From NCBI RefSeq assembly GCF_019192735.1, contig NZ_JAHTKP010000010.1, positions 124,001-188,000 on the forward strand: DNA of 64,000 nucleotides, written 5' to 3'. The stretch is from Kitasatospora aureofaciens (lineage in GTDB: Bacteria; Actinomycetota; Actinomycetes; Streptomycetales; Streptomycetaceae). The notes under the pieces were generated by a model. That model saw only the letters and a list, made by a program, of their open reading frames with translations. It was not told the DNA's origin and did not search any database. Position numbers and translations under genes: made by a program. This document shows, piece by piece, positions 60,786 through 64,000 of this stretch (position 1 is the stretch's first letter; each line of letters opens with the position of its first letter).

Positions 60786-62399
60786 CTACTCGGCCGCGCG
60801 GTGGACCGTGCGGCCGCGGACGACCGTGCGCAGACAGGTCGGGAGGGGGTGGCCGGGGGTGAGGTCGGGCAGGCCCGGGGTGCCGGAACGCGGGTCGGTG
60901 GACCAGCCGGCGACGCGGGCGTCGGGGGCCTGGACGACCAGCTCGTCGGCGGCCCAGATCGCGTAGCTGGCGACCGCGCCCGGGACGAGGACGCCGTCCT
61001 GGTCCCGGCCGATCGCCCGCCAGCCGCCGCGGGTGTGCGCGGTGAAGGCGGCGCGGACGGAGATCCGGTGGTCCAGCGTCCGGTGGAAGGCAGCCGCACG
61101 GACGGTGCCCCACGGGTCGAGCGGGGTGACCGGGGCGTCCGAGCCGAAGGCGAGCGGGACGCCGGCGCGCAGCAGGGCGGCGAACGGGTTGAGGGTGGCC
61201 GCCCGGTCGGCGCCGAGGCGCTGGACGTACATGCCGTCCGGCCCGCCCCAGGCGGCGTCGAAGGCGGGCTGGACGGAGGCGGTGAGGCCGAGTTCGGCGA
61301 AGGCTGCGATGGCCTTGTCGTCCAGGGCCTCGGCGTGCTCGACGCGATGGCGCAGGGCCCTGACCCGGTCGGCGCCGACCCGCTCGCCGGCCGCCCGGAC
61401 GCCCTCGATCACCGCGGCCACGGCGGCGTCGCCGATGGCGTGGAAGCCCGCCTGGAGCCCGGCCTCGGTGCAGGCGGCGACGTGGTCGGCGACCTGCTCG
61501 GCGGTCAGGTAGGCGGTGCCGGTGTGGTCGGCGTCGGCGTAGGCGGTGTGCAGGCAGGCGGTGTGCGACCCGAGCGCGCCGTCGACGAACAGGTCGCCGC
61601 CGGCGCCTACCGCGCCGAGCCGGCGGGCCGTCTCGACGCCGCCCAACTCGCCCCAGTAGCCGAAGACTTCGGGCCCCTCGCCATCGGCGGCCAGAGCCAG
61701 CAGGGCGGCCAGGTCCTGCTCGGAGGAGATCTCCGGGCCGGCGCACTCGTGCAGCGCGCCGATGCCGAGTTCGGCGGCGCGGGCGAGGGTGGCGCGCTGG
61801 GCGCGGCGGCGCTGCTCGGGGGTGAGGTGGGCGAGCGCGGTCTGCCGGACGGCGTGGTGGGCGTCCTTGGTGAGCGGGCCCTCGGCGGAGTGTCCGGGCC
61901 GCTCGGCGAGGCCCTCGGTGAGGGTGCGCAGCGCGGTGGTGGCGAGCGCCGAGTGGACGTCGGTGCGGGAGAGGTAGACAGCGGCGCCGCGGGCGGCGGC
62001 GTCCAGCTCGTCGAGCGTGGGCGGGCGGCCCTCCGGCCAGCCGGTCTCGTCCCAGCCGTGGCCGATGAGCACCCCGCCCGGCTCGGGCTGCGCCTCGACG
62101 AAGGCGGTGAGGGCGGCCAGGGCGGCGGCCAGGGAGGGGCTGCCGGTGAGGTCGAGGCCGGTGAGCGCCAGGCCGGTGGAGGTGGCGTGCACGTGGGCGT
62201 CGACGAACGCGGGGGTGACCAGGGCGCCGTCCAGCTCGACGGTCTCGTCGGCGGTCCCGGCGTACGCCTCGGCGGCGCCGTCGCTGCCGACCCAGGCGAT
62301 GTGCTCGCCCTCGACGAGCATCGCGGTGGCGAAGGGGTCGGCGGGGCTGTAGACGGCGCCGCCGCGCAGCAGGACGGTCCGGGGGGTGCGTTCGGTCAT
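60786..62399 (-). CDS. Amidohydrolase of the YtcJ-like type
   Basis: A 537-residue metal-dependent hydrolase starting PRTVLLRGGAVYSPADPF. It has the metal motif VDAHVHATSTG, the later histidines HGWDETGWPEGRP, FHAIGD, LRHRVEHAE, and the closing Asp in GSDAPVTPLDPW. This set matches the large YtcJ/NfdA-like amidohydrolases that cleave N-substituted amides or formamides; the natural substrate is unknown. It is preceded by the Lrp-type regulator gene in the same direction by 31 bp, so the regulator may control it. Confidence 0.92.
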   Translation of the reverse strand: MTERTPRTVLLRGGAVYSPADPFATAMLVEGEHIAWVGSDGAAEAYAGTADETVELDGALVTPAFVDAHVHATSTGLALTGLDLTGSPSLAAALAALTAFVEAQPEPGGVLIGHGWDETGWPEGRPPTLDELDAAARGAAVYLSRTDVHSALATTALRTLTEGLAERPGHSAEGPLTKDAHHAVRQTALAHLTPEQRRRAQRATLARAAELGIGALHECAGPEISSEQDLAALLALAADGEGPEVFGYWGELGGVETARRLGAVGAGGDLFVDGALGSHTACLHTAYADADHTGTAYLTAEQVADHVAACTEAGLQAGFHAIGDAAVAAVIEGVRAAGERVGADRVRALRHRVEHAEALDDKAIAAFAELGLTASVQPAFDAAWGGPDGMYVQRLGADRAATLNPFAALLRAGVPLAFGSDAPVTPLDPWGTVRAAAFHRTLDHRISVRAAFTAHTRGGWRAIGRDQDGVLVPGAVASYAIWAADELVVQAPDARVAGWSTDPRSGTPGLPDLTPGHPLPTCLRTVVRGRTVHRAAE

Positions 62400-62430
62400 G
62401 CGCCCAAGTCTGCACCCCCCGGATTCGTCC

Positions 62431-62871
62431 TCAGATCTTCGGGGGTCGCGCCTCGTAGGGGGTGGAGAGGACGACGGTGGTGCGGGTGGAGACGCCGGCG
62501 GCGCTGCGGATGCGGGCGAGCAGGTCCTCCAGGTCGCCGGGGGCGCCGACGCGGACCTTGAGGATGTAGTTCTCGTCGCCGGCGACGCTGTGGCAGGCCT
62601 CGATCTCGGGCAGGCCGGCCAGGCGTTCGGGGGTGTCGTCCGGGGCGCTGGGGTCGAAGGGTTTGACCGAGATGAACGCGGTCAGCGCCAGGTCGACGGC
62701 GTCGGGGTCGACGATCGCGGTGTAGCCGCGGATCACCCCGCGCTGTTCCAGGCGGCGCACGCGCTGGTGCACCGCCGAGGTGGACAGGCCGGTGGCCTTG
62801 CCCAGGTCCGTATAGCTCATCCGGCCGTCCTCCAGGAGCAGCTGGACGATGCGTTGGTCGAGATCCTCCAC
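62431..62871 (-). CDS. Lrp/AsnC-family transcription regulator
   Basis: A 146-residue regulator with the HTH MSYTDLGKATGLSTSAVHQR VRRLEQRGVIRGY region and the RAM effector domain (AGDENYILKVRVGAPGDLED, ending RTTVVLSTPYE). It senses an amino acid and works as an octamer. The GTG at 62871 is taken as start because it gives the usual length; an upstream in-frame extension is Pro/Arg-rich. It reads toward the amidohydrolase gene. Confidence 0.92.
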   Translation of the reverse strand: MEDLDQRIVQLLLEDGRMSYTDLGKATGLSTSAVHQRVRRLEQRGVIRGYTAIVDPDAVDLALTAFISVKPFDPSAPDDTPERLAGLPEIEACHSVAGDENYILKVRVGAPGDLEDLLARIRSAAGVSTRTTVVLSTPYEARPPKI

Positions 62872-62992
62872 AGTGCGCAAACCTACCCGGTCGGGGGCGC
62901 GCGGGGTGCCCCGGTGGGCGCACGCGGTGTCACCGGGGGCTGGCTGGGGTGTCAGGCGGCACATGCCGAGCGAATGTGGCCAAGGACACAAC

Positions 62993-63014
62993 CCGGTGCA
63001 TCACGGTGCACCGG
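62993..63014. promoter_or_regulatory. Inverted repeat between divergent lrp-like and hypothetical genes
   Basis: CCGGTGCA and TGCACCGG are separated by TCACGG. The 22-bp element lies about 125 bp upstream of the Lrp-type start and 87 bp upstream of the divergent gene; possible autoregulatory operator. Confidence 0.4.
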
Positions 63015-63100
63015 ACCGCAGGGTTATGAGTCCGCACGGCAGGGAAGTGCTGGTTGTGGCCCCGGGCGACCACGCCGGGCCCGATCCGAGGGGGATCCTC

Positions 63101-63556
63101 ATGCTTGCCACTGACCAGCGTGCCCTGGGCTCCGACGAGACCGACGATATGACCGGCCGCGACGAACTCGCGGTCGAGGACGGCCCCACGCCGAACGCCG
63201 ACCCGGGCGACGGCGAGATGTGGGAGATCTTCCGGGTGCACTGCCCCGAGTGCCGCCGCCCGATCGCCCTCGTGGCGGACGAGGAACGGCTGCCGCTGCA
63301 CGCCCTGCTGCCGACCGCGTGGAACCCCTTCGCCCCCGCGATCTGCCCGGGCTCGGGCACGCCGACCGACGACCTGGCCGAGGTGCAGACCCCGGAGGAC
63401 AGCCGGCCGACCGGCTTCGACGCGCTGTTCAAGCTGCCCACCGAGCTGGACTGGCGCACCCAGCCGTTCTCGCACGCGGTGGCGCACCGGCCGGTGCGGG
63501 TCGCCGCGGTCACCCCGGTGATCCCCGAGCAGCGCCGCCGTCTGATCCGACACTGA
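63101..63556 (+). CDS. Conserved hypothetical protein with one CxxC
   Basis: A 151-residue acidic protein. A Cys pair in HCPECRRPIALVADEERL and a third Cys in PAICPGSGTP suggest a small zinc-binding or structural ribbon. Pro/Thr-rich segments follow, then FDALFKLPTELDWRTQPFSH and a basic tail. GAGGGGG precedes the ATG. I do not recognise a named family; the pattern is common in Streptomyces proteins of unknown role. It ends at a strong hairpin shared with the convergent acyl-CoA dehydrogenase gene. Confidence 0.75.
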   Translation: MLATDQRALGSDETDDMTGRDELAVEDGPTPNADPGDGEMWEIFRVHCPECRRPIALVADEERLPLHALLPTAWNPFAPAICPGSGTPTDDLAEVQTPEDSRPTGFDALFKLPTELDWRTQPFSHAVAHRPVRVAAVTPVIPEQRRRLIRH

Positions 63557-63602
63557 CCCGCTTTTCGGCACTCTCACAAGCCAGTTGACGATACGTCAAA
63601 AA

Positions 63603-63643
63603 CCTCCGGCCGTCACTCCGCACCCTGGAGTGACGGCCGGAGG
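63603..63643. terminator. Strong hairpin terminator between convergent genes
   Basis: A 17-bp perfect stem (63603-63619 with 63627-63643) with a 7-base loop lies 46 bp after one stop and 16 bp from the other. Confidence 0.8.
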
Positions 63644-63659
63644 CCGTACCTGGAAGGCC

Positions 63660-64000
63660 TCACTTGGTGAGGTGGCGGCCGATCACCAGTCGCTGGATCT
63701 GGTTGGTGCCCTCGACGATCTGCAGCACCTTCGCCTCGCGCATGTACCGCTCGGCCGGGAAGTCCTGGGTGTAGCCGTAGCCGCCGAGCACCTGGACGGC
63801 GTCGGTGGTCACCCGCATCACGGTGTCGGTGCAGAACAGCTTGGCCATCGCCGCCTCCTTGGAGAACGGCAGGCCGGCGTCACGCAGCCGCGCGGCGGAC
63901 AGGTAGAGCGCCCGGCCGGCCTCGATCTGGGTGGCCATGTCGGCGAGCATGAACGACAGGCCCTGGAACTCGGCGATCGGACGGCCGAACTGCCGGCGGG
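63660..64000 (-). CDS. Acyl-CoA dehydrogenase, 3' end of gene only
   Basis: Partial: the frame is open to the window edge and reads [20 protein letters not shown] then [18 protein letters not shown], and ends [20 protein letters not shown] followed by [17 protein letters not shown]. These are the conserved C-terminal features of acyl-CoA dehydrogenases (the FQ motif, the helix before the active site and the EGTNQIQR end). The active-site base region is the [17 protein letters not shown] segment. The true start lies beyond position 64000, so any start at 63950 is false. Confidence 0.95.
   Translation of the reverse strand, partial: RRQFGRPIAEFQGLSFMLADMATQIEAGRALYLSAARLRDAGLPFSKEAAMAKLFCTDTVMRVTTDAVQVLGGYGYTQDFPAERYMREAKVLQIVEGTNQIQRLVIGRHLTK

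Overview
The DNA is GC-rich, has strong codon bias and carries actinomycete hallmarks: RbpA with a SigR-type promoter, a Ku protein, FxsA, apolipoprotein N-acyltransferase, a VKOR/DsbA pair and an HTH/TPR regulator. It most likely comes from a Streptomyces or Kitasatospora chromosome. I saw no rRNA, tRNA, CRISPR array, insertion sequence or phage gene, and no TTA codon in the biosynthetic genes I checked by eye.

Positions 1 to about 30,500 are one end of a lipopeptide-type biosynthetic gene cluster that continues off the left edge. On the minus strand lies a three-module NRPS gene (C-A-PCP, C-A-PCP, C-A-PCP-E; 3666 aa). Its binding pockets read as an aromatic residue, proline and probably D-leucine. 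Two divergent plus-strand genes follow: a cytochrome P450 and a luciferase-like flavin monooxygenase of the kind found in peptide clusters. Next come a DrrAB-type ABC exporter, a second P450, and an HPPD-family dioxygenase whose C-terminal helix has the 4-hydroxymandelate-synthase residue (Ile), which points to hydroxyphenylglycine supply. From 18.5 to 30.5 kb a minus-strand operon encodes a highly reducing type II PKS. It has two ACPs, two ketosynthases with complete catalytic residues, two ketosynthase-fold proteins lacking the nucleophile, a ketoreductase, two single-hotdog dehydratase-like proteins, a tandem-hotdog protein, an alpha/beta hydrolase and a DsbA-fold isomerase. A UbiB-like kinase and an 84-residue HTH-only LysR protein end the run. 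This gene set matches cassettes that build a polyene or cinnamoyl acyl starter for peptides such as skyllamycin and WS9326A. I infer an acyl (cinnamoyl- or polyenoyl-) peptide containing Hpg and Pro.

From 30.6 to 32.6 kb a translationally coupled ArsR/MFS pair lies at the probable right border. The rest (32.7-64 kb) looks like ordinary chromosome. It holds a succinate-semialdehyde dehydrogenase, Ku, a GABA-permease-like transporter, an HTH/TPR regulator, a secreted beta-helix protein, a secreted trypsin-like protease, a lytic-transglycosylase-like protein, a glycosyltransferase, a large FAD/Fe-S oxidoreductase, CBS and slipin proteins, a family-5 uracil-DNA glycosylase and a CHAD protein. It continues with the VKOR/DsbA set, a serine hydrolase, a GNAT enzyme, an ankyrin protein, an FtsK-like membrane protein with a degenerate P-loop, RbpA, FxsA, Lnt, an amidohydrolase, an Lrp regulator and the 3' end of an acyl-CoA dehydrogenase gene.

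Read together, the PKS operon would make an unsaturated acyl-ACP that starts the peptide. The HMS-type enzyme would supply a non-proteinogenic residue, the P450s and flavin enzyme would oxidise the peptide, and DrrAB would export it. The three oxygenase genes (two P450s and HMS) share a 9-14 bp motif about 95-115 bp upstream of their starts, a possible cluster-specific control site. Enzymes expected for Hpg completion, MbtH, the starter C domain and the releasing thioesterase are not in the window and should lie to the left.
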